A stretch of 14,338 nucleotides of DNA from assembly GCA_040235495.1 (NCBI GenBank), contig JBECKV010000136.1:1-14338 (forward strand), read 5' to 3'. Numbering within the stretch: the stretch's first letter is position 1; each line of letters begins with the position of its first letter. The stretch is from HB2-32-21 sp040235495 (GTDB lineage Bacteria > Pseudomonadota > Gammaproteobacteria > Pseudomonadales > Porticoccaceae). The notes below the pieces were generated by a model. It was not told where the DNA came from and searched no databases. It saw only the letters and a program-made list of their open reading frames with translations. Positions 5,960 through 13,255 of this stretch are shown here, piece after piece. Both the position numbers and the translations under genes were made by a program.

Positions 5960-7756
5960 ATGTACAGGCCAAGCGGACGCCCCGCAACCTTAATTGGCGT
6001 CGTTGTGGCATTAGCCGTAGCAACTGCCAGCGGTTGTGCGTCCCAGGGAAAAAGCGCGACATCCGCGCCGGCCGCGCACACCAGTCCGGGCCGCACTGTC
6101 CAAGCTGAAAGCACCGCCATTGACAATGAGCCTTCGGCGGCGGACTCGCCGCTGATTGATTATCCGGTTCGTCCATTTCCGTCGGGCAGCATGTATGACT
6201 TGCTGGTTGCCGAGTTTGCCGGTATGCGCGGGGACCTTGCCCTTGCGGTGGCCAAATATCATGCGCAAGCGCTCGCAACCCGCGACCCGAATGTCCTCGC
6301 ACGCGCCGTTCAGACGGCCTCCTACGCCAGGGACAGGGCCGTTGTCGAGGAACTGGGCTACCTCTGGGCTGAAATTGAACCCGATAATCTGGAAGCCAAC
6401 CGCGTCGCCTTTTACTTTGCCGCCCGCGACAACGAGGTCGAAGCGGCCTTGAATTATGCCCAACGCCTCCTCGATTTGGGTGACGGCGACGCCATCGTCT
6501 CCTTGCCGGGATTTACCGAAAAGCTCGACCCGGAAAAACGCGCCCCTATCATCGACCGCTACAATGCACTGAGCCCCGACCTTACCCTCACCCCAAAAGT
6601 ACTGCTGGGCAGGCTGCGACTCGAAAGCCAGCAGGGGGACCTGGATCAGGCTCTGATTACCGGCGAAACGCTGCTTGATCTCGAGCCCGACAATGAAGAC
6701 GCGCGCCTGGTCTTTGCCCAGGTGCTCTACGGCAACGGTCTTCCCGACAACGCCATGCGGGTTTTACGCGAGGGTATCGAACGTCGTCCAAACAGCAAAA
6801 AACTCAATCTGCTCATGATTCGTTTTATCGCCGATAACGATCTAGAGGAGGCCCACGCGCGCCTGTCGACCCTGGTGGAGCTCTACCAGGACGACGTTGA
6901 TCTACTCTATTCGCTGGCGCTGCTCAACAAGCAGCTGGGATTTCTGGAGGACGCGCGTTCCGCGTTCAAAAAAATGATCAGCCACAATCGCCGAGTCGCT
7001 GACGCCCACTACCATCTGGCTGATATCGCCGACCGCGGTGGCGACGTCGACGAAGCGCTGTCCAACTATGCTCTGGTCGGCGAGGGCGAACACTTCATGC
7101 CCGCACTGGCACGCATGACCACGTTGATGATGGACAGGGGGCAAATGACGGAAGCACGCTTATACCTCCACCGCTTGCGACTGCACAACCCGGAGATGGT
7201 GGTTCCCCTTTACCGTCTCGAATCCGAGCTACTGATGGGCGCCAGGCACTACGATAGCGCCTACTCCCTGTTGACCGAGGGCTTGACGGATGACCCCCAT
7301 AATTTTGACCTGCTCTACACGCGTTCCCTGGTTAGCGAAAAGCGACGGGATATCAAGGCCGTGGAGCAGGATCTGCGCGCCATACTGGTCCGCGATAAAA
7401 ATAACGCCTCGGCCCTGAACGCCCTCGGCTACTCCCTGACCAACCACACTACCCGCTATCAGGAAGCCTTGTCACTGATACGCAAAGCCCATGCACTCAG
7501 TCCCGATGACGCAGCCATCATCGACAGTCTCGGGTGGGTGCTGTACCGGCTCGGGAACACCGAAGAGGCACTGGCGTATCTGCGACGGGCGATGGCGACC
7601 ATACCCGATTCCGAAGTCGCTGCTCATCTGGGCGAGGTGCTCTGGGTAACAGGCAATCGTCGAGAAGCCATGAAAATATGGCGCGAGGGTCTCGAAAATG
7701 ACCCAGACAGCGAATATCTAAACGAGACCATGGATCGTTTCCAGGCCTCACCCTAG
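5960..7756 (+). CDS. TPR-repeat outer-membrane lipoprotein (PA4667-type)
   Basis: A 598-residue tetratricopeptide protein. It begins with a lipoprotein signal peptide: Arg residues at 3 and 7, a hydrophobic run at 10-23 and the lipobox ASGC with Cys26. The following Ala27-Ser28 (no Asp at +2) predicts outer-membrane sorting. A low-complexity linker leads into repeated helical pairs with TPR character over most of the chain. The clearest repeats are near the C-terminus: SALNALGYSLT (about 485-494) and IIDSLGWVLYRLGNTEEAL (about 520-538), then AHLGEVLWVTGNRREAM. The start is secured by a strong AAGGAGGGAG ribosome site at 5941-5950. By position and architecture it corresponds to the TPR gene I recall between hemA and lolB in Pseudomonas. 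A protein-binding scaffold role at the outer membrane is inferred; the partner is unknown. It is expected to be a LolB client. Confidence 0.85.
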   Translation: MYRPSGRPATLIGVVVALAVATASGCASQGKSATSAPAAHTSPGRTVQAESTAIDNEPSAADSPLIDYPVRPFPSGSMYDLLVAEFAGMRGDLALAVAKYHAQALATRDPNVLARAVQTASYARDRAVVEELGYLWAEIEPDNLEANRVAFYFAARDNEVEAALNYAQRLLDLGDGDAIVSLPGFTEKLDPEKRAPIIDRYNALSPDLTLTPKVLLGRLRLESQQGDLDQALITGETLLDLEPDNEDARLVFAQVLYGNGLPDNAMRVLREGIERRPNSKKLNLLMIRFIADNDLEEAHARLSTLVELYQDDVDLLYSLALLNKQLGFLEDARSAFKKMISHNRRVADAHYHLADIADRGGDVDEALSNYALVGEGEHFMPALARMTTLMMDRGQMTEARLYLHRLRLHNPEMVVPLYRLESELLMGARHYDSAYSLLTEGLTDDPHNFDLLYTRSLVSEKRRDIKAVEQDLRAILVRDKNNASALNALGYSLTNHTTRYQEALSLIRKAHALSPDDAAIIDSLGWVLYRLGNTEEALAYLRRAMATIPDSEVAAHLGEVLWVTGNRREAMKIWREGLENDPDSEYLNETMDRFQASP

Positions 7757-7792
7757 GCAGCGGACGCATGAAACTGCCATTGACCGCCACAT

Positions 7793-7831
7793 AGTCAGGC
7801 AAAACAGTCAGGCAAAACAGTCAGGCAAAAC
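7793..7831. repeat. three perfect 13-bp tandem copies
   Basis: AGTCAGGCAAAAC is repeated three times head to tail (7793-7805, 7806-7818, 7819-7831) without a mismatch, starting 36 bases after the TPR gene stop. The unit is not palindromic and is too short and too few for a CRISPR array. The identity of the copies suggests recent slippage or expansion. Confidence 0.95.
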
Positions 7832-7881
7832 AAACAGATGAATAAACACAGCATGCACGAAATCAATGAGTTTAGCCCTCA

Positions 7882-7894
7882 AGGCACGGTGCCT
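7882..7894. promoter_or_regulatory. 13-bp palindrome in the TPR-lolB gap
   Basis: AGGCACGGTGCCT is a perfect inverted repeat with six-base arms around one central base, about 80-90 bases before the earliest lolB start. It could be a protein-binding site or a small hairpin. An AT-rich TTATTAATA stretch follows at 7912-7920, but no matching -35 box is found at proper distance, so a promoter is not claimed. Confidence 0.25.
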
Positions 7895-7972
7895 AGAGTG
7901 TTTTCGAGCGCTTATTAATACAAGGACGCTAACGCAGTTCCTTGCCCGAAACCCGCCAGACAACCCGCGGTA

Positions 7973-8704
7973 GTGCCTTTCACCAGAGACCTTCACCCCA
8001 GCGAGAGCGTGGCGCCCAGACCAAACCGCTGCGTGGCAAACAGGCCAGGCACGGCGCCAAACTGGCTGTGGGTGCTGATCCTGCTCCACGGCCTGCTGAG
8101 TGCGTGCGGCTTACAACAGCGTTCACCCCCGGCACCGCCGCTTGGGCAGGAGGAGTCCGCCCAGTGGCGACAACACTACAGCCGCATGCTGGCGCTGACT
8201 CAGTGGCATGTACAAGGCAAGATCGGCTACCACGGCAACCAGGAAGCCGGGAGCGCCTGGCTTGACTGGCAACAACAGGGCGACCGCTTTCATTTGCTGC
8301 TCAGTGGTCCCTTTGGCGCGGGCACCGTGGCCATCAGCGGCGACTCACACGAGGTTACGCTGCGTCAGCCCGGGCACCCCGATCACATTGCCGCTTCGCC
8401 GGCGCAACTGTCGATCGATGTCCTGGGTTGGGAACTGCCCATTGAAGAGTTGACCTACTGGATTCGCGGTATTCCCGCGCCCGGCGCCAGCGCGCAGTCT
8501 CGGGTCTTCACCGAAGAGGTGCTATTAAGCAGCTTCCAACAGGCTGGCTGGCAATTGCAGCTGGACAAATATCGCGACACTTCCGCGGGGCGGCTACCGG
8601 GAAAGTTACGCGCGACGCGAGGCGCAACCCGAGTCACCGTGGTTATCAAGGAACATACTTTTGATACCGCGCTCGCCAACACCACGACGGCAGCCCCGCG
8701 CTAA
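7973..8704 (+). CDS. lolB: outer-membrane lipoprotein receptor LolB
   Basis: LolB takes lipoproteins from periplasmic LolA and inserts them into the inner leaflet of the outer membrane. The frame from GTG 7973 gives 243 residues. A hydrophobic WLWVLILLHG run precedes the lipobox LSAC with Cys45. The mature part starts with the typical W..H...L..L..W...GKIGY pattern (LTQWHVQGKIGYHG, 75-88), then SAWLDWQQQGDRFHLLLSGPFGAGTV. Phe114, the 70th mature residue, falls where E. coli LolB has its key protruding-loop Leu68. The start is uncertain: no ATG is available, and GTG at 8009 or 8033 would give a shorter, more usual signal peptide (32 or 24 residues before Cys); none has a good ribosome site. 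The stop TAA overlaps the ispE ATG by one base, implying coupling. Confidence 0.88.
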   Translation: MPFTRDLHPSESVAPRPNRCVANRPGTAPNWLWVLILLHGLLSACGLQQRSPPAPPLGQEESAQWRQHYSRMLALTQWHVQGKIGYHGNQEAGSAWLDWQQQGDRFHLLLSGPFGAGTVAISGDSHEVTLRQPGHPDHIAASPAQLSIDVLGWELPIEELTYWIRGIPAPGASAQSRVFTEEVLLSSFQQAGWQLQLDKYRDTSAGRLPGKLRATRGATRVTVVIKEHTFDTALANTTTAAPR

Positions 8705-9561
8705 TGCTAACCCTGCTCGCTCCGGCAAAACTCAACCTGTTTTTGCGCATTACCGGCCGGCGGAAAGATGGCTATCATCTCCTGCAGACCGTGTTTCAAC
8801 TGCTCGCCTACGGGGATGAGCTGCAATTCAGGCCCCGACCAGACGACGCTATTACCCTGGCGCTCCAATCAACGGAAACCACGGACCACGAATCCGCCGA
8901 GTTCAATACTATCGATGACAATCTCGTGCTCCGTGCCGCCCGCGAACTGCAGTCACATTCCGGTTGCCGGCGGGGCGCTGACATCACACTGATCAAGCGC
9001 CTGCCCGTGGGTGGCGGCCTCGGCGGTGGCAGTAGCGACGCCGCCACCACGCTGCTTGGTCTCAATCGACTCTGGAGTCTCAATTATCCCCGAGCGCAAT
9101 TGGCCGAGCTCGGACTGAATCTGGGTGCCGACGTACCGGTTTTTGTCCACGGCCACAGCGCCTGGGCCGAAGGCATCGGCGAGGACCTGACTCCGCTGGA
9201 GCTACCGCCCCGATGGTTCCTGGTCATTGCCCCCAACCGCGCCGTGAGCACGGCCGCGGTATTCGCTGACCCGCAATTGACAAGAAACTCCCCGGCAATC
9301 ACAATACGCGCCTTTCGCGAGCAGGGTGCCGGCAACGACTGCCAGTCCGTGGTGGAAAGGCACTTCCCCGAAGTCCAGGCCGCGCGCCGCTGGCTAAGCC
9401 AATACGCACCCGCGCAAATGACCGGCACGGGTGGTTGCGTGTTTGCCGCGTTTGCAAGCGAAGCACAGGCACGGGCGGTACTAGAGAGCAAACCGGGGCA
9501 GTGGCGGGGCTTTGTCGCCCGCGGAGTGAATACTTCTCCAGCCCACCTGCCCGATGTCTGA
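8704..9561 (+). CDS. ispE: 4-diphosphocytidyl-2-C-methyl-D-erythritol kinase
   Basis: A 285-residue GHMP kinase that phosphorylates CDP-ME at the 2-hydroxyl using ATP, in the MEP pathway to IPP and DMAPP. The N-terminal PAKLNLFLRITGRRKDGYH (7-25) carries the conserved Lys9. The glycine-rich ATP loop is PVGGGLGGGSSDAA (101-114). The catalytic Asp143 is in GADVPVFVHG, and a C-terminal GTGGCVFAAF segment is the third GHMP motif. Length equals the E. coli type. The ATG overlaps the lolB stop (TAATG), so it is probably translated by coupling. tRNA-Gln follows after 36 bases. Confidence 0.97.
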   Translation: MLTLLAPAKLNLFLRITGRRKDGYHLLQTVFQLLAYGDELQFRPRPDDAITLALQSTETTDHESAEFNTIDDNLVLRAARELQSHSGCRRGADITLIKRLPVGGGLGGGSSDAATTLLGLNRLWSLNYPRAQLAELGLNLGADVPVFVHGHSAWAEGIGEDLTPLELPPRWFLVIAPNRAVSTAAVFADPQLTRNSPAITIRAFREQGAGNDCQSVVERHFPEVQAARRWLSQYAPAQMTGTGGCVFAAFASEAQARAVLESKPGQWRGFVARGVNTSPAHLPDV

Positions 9562-9586
9562 CCGGGACGAAACTGACAAACAGAAT
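9558..9586 (+). promoter_or_regulatory. possible tRNA-Gln promoter
   Basis: CTGACC (9558-9563) and CAGAAT (9581-9586) are spaced by 17 bases, each matching the sigma-70 consensus at four of six positions. The -10 hexamer is the same as in the tRNA-Met promoter at the end of the window. It overlaps the ispE stop and would start transcription a few bases before the tRNA. Weak evidence; read-through from lolB-ispE is equally possible. Confidence 0.25.
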
Positions 9587-9597
9587 TTATCGATTAT

Positions 9598-9673
9598 TGG
9601 GGCGTCGCCAAGTGGCTAAGGCAACGGGTTTTGATCCCGTCATTCGGAGGTTCGAGTCCTCCCGCCCCAGCCA
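9598..9673 (+). tRNA. tRNA-Gln (anticodon UUG)
   Basis: A complete cloverleaf of 76 nt. The 7-bp acceptor stem pairs TGGGGCG (9598-9604) with CGCCCCA (9663-9669), including the weak U1-A72 pair typical of bacterial tRNA-Gln. The anticodon stem ACGGG/CCCGT encloses loop TTTTGAT with anticodon TTG at 9631-9633, reading CAA (and CAG by wobble). The T-stem is GGAGG/CCTCC around TTCGAGT. Discriminator G and an encoded CCA (9671-9673) are present. The position between ispE and prs is as I recall from Pseudomonas. Confidence 0.97.
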
Positions 9674-9771
9674 GTCGATTACCTTAAACCACTAACGACA
9701 CATCGACAGACGTCGGCACGCAAGCCCGGCAAGATCCAGACTTCCCAGCGCACACCGACTCAGGATCAACC

Positions 9772-10713
9772 ATGGCCAACCTCATGCTCTTCACAGGCAA
9801 TTCCAATCCGGAACTGGCCAAGGAGATTGCCCAGAGTCTGGGCGTGAGCGTGGCAAGTTCCCTTGTATCGCAGTTCTCCGACGGTGAAATCAGCATCGAG
9901 ATCAACGAAAACGTGCGCGGGCGGGATGTCTTCGTACTGCAGTCGACATGCGCGCCCACCAACAAGAACCTCATGGAACTGGTGCTGATGATTGACGCCC
10001 TGCGCCGCGCCTCGGCCGGACGTATCACCGCGGTGGTGCCCTATTTCGGCTACGCGCGCCAGGACCGTCGAGTTCGCTCGGTGCGGGTTCCGATCAGCGC
10101 TAAGGTAGTGGCCGACATGATTAACAATGTCGGCGTGACCCGCGTGGTGACCGTCGACCTGCATTCAGAACAGATTCAGGGCTTTTTCGATTGCGCCGTG
10201 GAAAACGTCTACGGTGCCCCGGTGCTGCTGAATGACATCGAAAAGCGCAATTATCAGGACCTGACCGTGGTCTCGCCCGATATCGGCGGCGTCGTTCGCG
10301 CCCGCGCCGTGGCCAAGCAACTCAAGACCGATCTGGCCATCATCGACAAGCGCCGACCCGAAGCCAACCAGGCCCAGATCATGAACATCATCGGTGATGT
10401 GGAAGGTCGCACCTGCCTGCTGGTCGATGACATCGTCGATACCGCCGGCACGCTGTGCAAGGCAGCTGACGCGCTGAAAGAAGCCGGCGCCAGGCAGGTG
10501 GTGGCCTACTGCACCCACCCGGTGCTGTCCGGCTGCGCGCTGGAGAACCTGAACAACTCCCAACTCGACACCCTGGTGGTAACCAACAGCATTCCACTCA
10601 GCAAGGAAGCGGCTGATTGTGGAACCATCCGCCAGCTATCGCTGGGTCAAATGCTGGCCGAGACCATTCGCAGGGTCAGCAATGAAGAATCCATCAGCGC
10701 GATGTTCGATTAA
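9772..10713 (+). CDS. prs: ribose-phosphate pyrophosphokinase (PRPP synthetase)
   Basis: A 313-residue enzyme that transfers pyrophosphate from ATP to ribose-5-phosphate, giving PRPP for purine, pyrimidine, NAD, His and Trp synthesis. Family landmarks: FSDGEISIEINENVRG (35-50), the ATP-site segment VPYFGYARQDRRVRS (89-103), TVDLHSEQIQGFF (127-139) with His131, VVSPDIGGVVRARA (166-179) and the PRPP-binding loop VDDIVDTAGTLCKAA (218-232). It ends RRVSNEESISAMFD, nearly the same as E. coli Prs. Length is typical of class I enzymes. The ribosome site before the ATG is modest (AGGA). It follows tRNA-Gln by 98 bases. Confidence 0.98.
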   Translation: MANLMLFTGNSNPELAKEIAQSLGVSVASSLVSQFSDGEISIEINENVRGRDVFVLQSTCAPTNKNLMELVLMIDALRRASAGRITAVVPYFGYARQDRRVRSVRVPISAKVVADMINNVGVTRVVTVDLHSEQIQGFFDCAVENVYGAPVLLNDIEKRNYQDLTVVSPDIGGVVRARAVAKQLKTDLAIIDKRRPEANQAQIMNIIGDVEGRTCLLVDDIVDTAGTLCKAADALKEAGARQVVAYCTHPVLSGCALENLNNSQLDTLVVTNSIPLSKEAADCGTIRQLSLGQMLAETIRRVSNEESISAMFD

Positions 10714-10730
10714 CAATGTGCTGATACCGC

Positions 10731-10756
10731 GGTCAGTGCCTTGCAAGGTGTTGACC
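10731..10756 (+). promoter_or_regulatory. hairpin in the rplY leader
   Basis: The arms GGTCAGTGCCTTG (10731-10743) and CAAGGTGTTGACC (10744-10756) pair over their whole length as RNA: ten Watson-Crick pairs and three successive G-U pairs. In practice this is an 11-bp stem with a UGCA loop. Because three pairs exist only in RNA, it looks more like an RNA structure than a DNA operator. No T-run follows, so it is not an intrinsic terminator. It starts 18 bases after the prs stop and ends 66 bases before the rplY start. Its arms can also pair with other nearby segments (see findings). Confidence 0.55.
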
Positions 10757-10822
10757 AGATACCAACCCCACGGTCGATTTGGTCGCAAAAATTGCCGTGG
10801 TTTCAATATGGAGAGTAAGGCA

Positions 10823-11479
10823 ATGGTCGATTTTGTTCTCAATGCCAAAAGCCGGTCCGAAGTGGGGAAAGGTGCGAGCCGCCGCCTGCGTCGCTTGGCC
10901 GATGAAGTACCCGCTATCGTTTACGGTGGCACAAAAGAGCCGGAAAAAATTTCACTGGTCCACAGTGAAGTCAGTCACGCCCTGGAAAATGAGGCCTTCT
11001 ATTCTCACATTCTAACGCTCAATGTCGGCGGTAACAGCCAGGAAGTGATCCTCAAGGATGTCCAGCGCCATCCCGCCAGGCCAGTCATTTTGCACCTCGA
11101 CTTTATGCGGGTCAGCAAGACCCAGAAACTGACCACCAGGGTACCGCTGCACTTCATCAATGAAGAAAGCTGTATCGGCGTCAAAATGGAGGGTGGTCTG
11201 ATCTCCCACAGCATGACTGAACTGGAAATCCAGTGTCTGCCAGCCGACCTGCCGGAATATATTGAAGTCGACATGGCGGAGATCGCCATTGGCCAGATCC
11301 TGCACATCTCTGATCTCAAATTGCCCGCTGGTGTTGAAAGCGTGGCGCTGTCCCACGGTGAAGATCACGATCTGCCCGTGGCCACGGTCAACAAGAAGAA
11401 AGGCGGCGGCGATATCGAGGAAGTCGAGGATTCCGCTGGCGCATCGCCGGAGCAGGAAAAGAAAGGCGACGAGGACTAA
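10823..11479 (+). CDS. rplY: 50S ribosomal protein L25, long CTC/TL5 form
   Basis: A 218-residue protein that binds 5S rRNA in the large subunit. The N-terminal L25 domain (about 1-95) begins MVDFVLNAKSRSEVGKGASRRLRRLADEVPAIVYGG. It is followed by the beta-rich CTC/TL5 domain (about 96-185), then a charged tail rich in Lys, Glu and Asp (NKKKGGGDIEEVED...). This two-domain form is common in Pseudomonas-like bacteria, unlike the 94-residue E. coli L25. The frame is open upstream, but the family starts here; GGAG lies nine bases before this ATG. A second in-frame ATG at 10808 is less likely. pth follows 30 bases after the stop, in the same frame. Confidence 0.95.
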   Translation: MVDFVLNAKSRSEVGKGASRRLRRLADEVPAIVYGGTKEPEKISLVHSEVSHALENEAFYSHILTLNVGGNSQEVILKDVQRHPARPVILHLDFMRVSKTQKLTTRVPLHFINEESCIGVKMEGGLISHSMTELEIQCLPADLPEYIEVDMAEIAIGQILHISDLKLPAGVESVALSHGEDHDLPVATVNKKKGGGDIEEVEDSAGASPEQEKKGDED

Positions 11480-11509
11480 ACTCCCCGCAAGCCCGCCGAG
11501 ACCTGGAGC

Positions 11510-12127
11510 TTGGGCAGCACGATCAAACTCATTGTGGGGCTGGGCAATCCCGGCCCCCAATATGAGCAGACCCGTCATAATGCCGGTGCGAATTTTGTTC
11601 GGGCGATCGCGAGCCGATTTGGCGCCACGCTACAAGCGCAAGCCAGGTTTTTTGGCGGTACCGCCCGGCTGACCATCGACGGCAGTGATATCCGCCTGCT
11701 GATTCCCGACACCTACATGAATCACAGCGGTCGGGCCGTGGGCGCGATGGCGGGATTTTTCAACATTGCGCCCCGGGAGATTCTGGTCGCCCATGACGAA
11801 TTGGATCTGGCGCCAGGCGTCTGTCGGCTGAAGCAGGGCGGTGGCGACGGCGGTCACAACGGTCTGAGGGATATTATTCGCGCCCTCGGCAATAATCGGG
11901 ACTTTGCCCGTCTGCGCATCGGCATCGGCCATCCCGGCAGCGCCAGCGAAGTGGTTGACTATGTTCTGCGCAGAGCGCCCCAGAGCGAGCAGACCCTGAC
12001 CCGGGACAGTTTCGACGAGGCGCTCGCGGTACTGCCACTGGCGATTAACGGCCAATGGGATGCAGCCATGACCCGCCTTCACAGCCACAGGCGGGACCCC
12101 GGCAAGCAGGAATGCACCGATCAATGA
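11510..12127 (+). CDS. pth: peptidyl-tRNA hydrolase
   Basis: A 205-residue enzyme that recycles tRNA by cleaving peptidyl-tRNA released from stalled ribosomes. Conserved residues sit at the E. coli positions plus three: Asn13 (GLGNPG), His23 (TRHNAG), Asn71 (TYMNHSG), Asp96 (HDELDL) and Asn117 (GGHNGLRD). His23 and Asp96 are the catalytic pair. The start is a TTG: no ATG or GTG exists in frame between the rplY stop (11477-11479) and the family N-terminus. The purine box GGAG at 11505-11508 is only one base from the TTG, which is unusually close. The C-terminus carries a short basic, polar extension. It lies between rplY and ychF, as I recall from Pseudomonas. Confidence 0.95.
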   Translation: MGSTIKLIVGLGNPGPQYEQTRHNAGANFVRAIASRFGATLQAQARFFGGTARLTIDGSDIRLLIPDTYMNHSGRAVGAMAGFFNIAPREILVAHDELDLAPGVCRLKQGGGDGGHNGLRDIIRALGNNRDFARLRIGIGHPGSASEVVDYVLRRAPQSEQTLTRDSFDEALAVLPLAINGQWDAAMTRLHSHRRDPGKQECTDQ

Positions 12128-12163
12128 GCCCCCACTGACATATACACCCCGGAATAGACAAGA

Positions 12164-13255
12164 ATGGGTTTCAAATGCGGTATCGTCGGCTTGCCCAATG
12201 TCGGCAAATCAACCCTATTTAACGCGCTGACCAAGGCGGGTATCGGCGCGGAAAACTTTCCCTTCTGCACTATCGAACCCAACACCGGCATCGTGCCGGT
12301 ACCCGACCCCCGCCAGGACGCCCTGGCGGCCATCGTCAAGCCTCAGCGAGTCGTGCCCACGGCCATGGAATTTGTCGATATCGCCGGGCTGGTGGCAGGC
12401 GCCTCCAAAGGCGAGGGTCTGGGCAACAAGTTTCTGGCCAACATCCGCGAGACCGACGCCATCGCCCACGTGGTGCGGTGTTTTGAAGACGACAACGTCA
12501 TTCATGTGGCCAACCAGATCGATCCGGTCGCCGACATCGAAATCATCAATACCGAGCTCGCTCTGGCCGATCTGGAAAGCGTCGAAAAAGCCCTGCAAAA
12601 AGCCGGTCGTGCCGCCAAGGGTGGCGACAAGGATACCGTTGCACTGGTAGCCGTACTGGAAAAACTGCTACTCCATCTCAACCAGGCCAAACCACTGCGC
12701 GCCTTGAGCCTCGGCCCGGAAGAGAAGGCAAAAGTGCGGGATTTGAATCTCCTCACCCTCAAGCCGACGCTCTATATCGCCAATGTTGCCGAGGATGGCT
12801 TTATCGACAACCCCCACCTGGCGGCAGTGGAAAAACTCGCGCGGGAAGAAGGCGCCCAGGTAGTGGCAATCTGCAATAAGTTGGAAGCCGAAATCGCCGA
12901 ACTGGATGATGAGGACAAGGCCGAGTTTCTGGCGGAAATGAACATGGATCAGCCCGGTTTGAACCGGGTCATTCTGGCAGGCTACGGCCTGCTCAACCTG
13001 CACACCTACTTTACCGCCGGCGTCAAGGAGGTCCGCGCCTGGACCATCCCCATCGGCGCCACCGCGCCCCAGGCGGCCGGCAAAATCCACACTGATTTTG
13101 AAAAAGGCTTTATTCGTGCCGAGGTCGTCAGTTATGAGGACTTCATCGCTTGCAAGGGCGAGGCCGGCGCCAAGGACGCCGGCAAATGGCGGTTGGAAGG
13201 CAAGGATTACATCGTCCAGGATGGCGATGTAATTCACTTCCGCTTTAACGTATGA
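12164..13255 (+). CDS. ychF: redox-regulated ATPase YchF (Obg-family)
   Basis: A 363-residue P-loop NTPase of the TRAFAC/Obg group that binds ATP rather than GTP and associates with ribosomes. The P-loop is GLPNVGKST (9-17). Cys35 in FPFCTIEPN corresponds to the E. coli cysteine linked to redox control. G3 is DIAGLVAGASKGEGLGNKFL (72-91). G4 is NVAE (207-210) in place of NKxD, the family's mark of ATP specificity. A central helical part precedes the C-terminal TGS domain (about 278-360), with the conserved FEKGFIRAEVVSYEDF. It starts 36 bases after pth, and its stop overlaps the next gene by ATGA. Confidence 0.98.
   Translation: MGFKCGIVGLPNVGKSTLFNALTKAGIGAENFPFCTIEPNTGIVPVPDPRQDALAAIVKPQRVVPTAMEFVDIAGLVAGASKGEGLGNKFLANIRETDAIAHVVRCFEDDNVIHVANQIDPVADIEIINTELALADLESVEKALQKAGRAAKGGDKDTVALVAVLEKLLLHLNQAKPLRALSLGPEEKAKVRDLNLLTLKPTLYIANVAEDGFIDNPHLAAVEKLAREEGAQVVAICNKLEAEIAELDDEDKAEFLAEMNMDQPGLNRVILAGYGLLNLHTYFTAGVKEVRAWTIPIGATAPQAAGKIHTDFEKGFIRAEVVSYEDFIACKGEAGAKDAGKWRLEGKDYIVQDGDVIHFRFNV

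Noticed and set aside
7793..7831. Possible CRISPR array
   Set aside because: The units are 13 bp, directly adjacent with no spacers, and no cas genes are present.
10731..10756. Intrinsic terminator after prs
   Set aside because: The hairpin is not followed by a T-run (AGATACC follows), so it does not fit a Rho-independent terminator.
10619..11479. Longer frame for L25 beginning inside prs
   Set aside because: The first 68 residues overlap the prs end and show no family similarity; L25 starts at 10823 with GGAG nine bases upstream.
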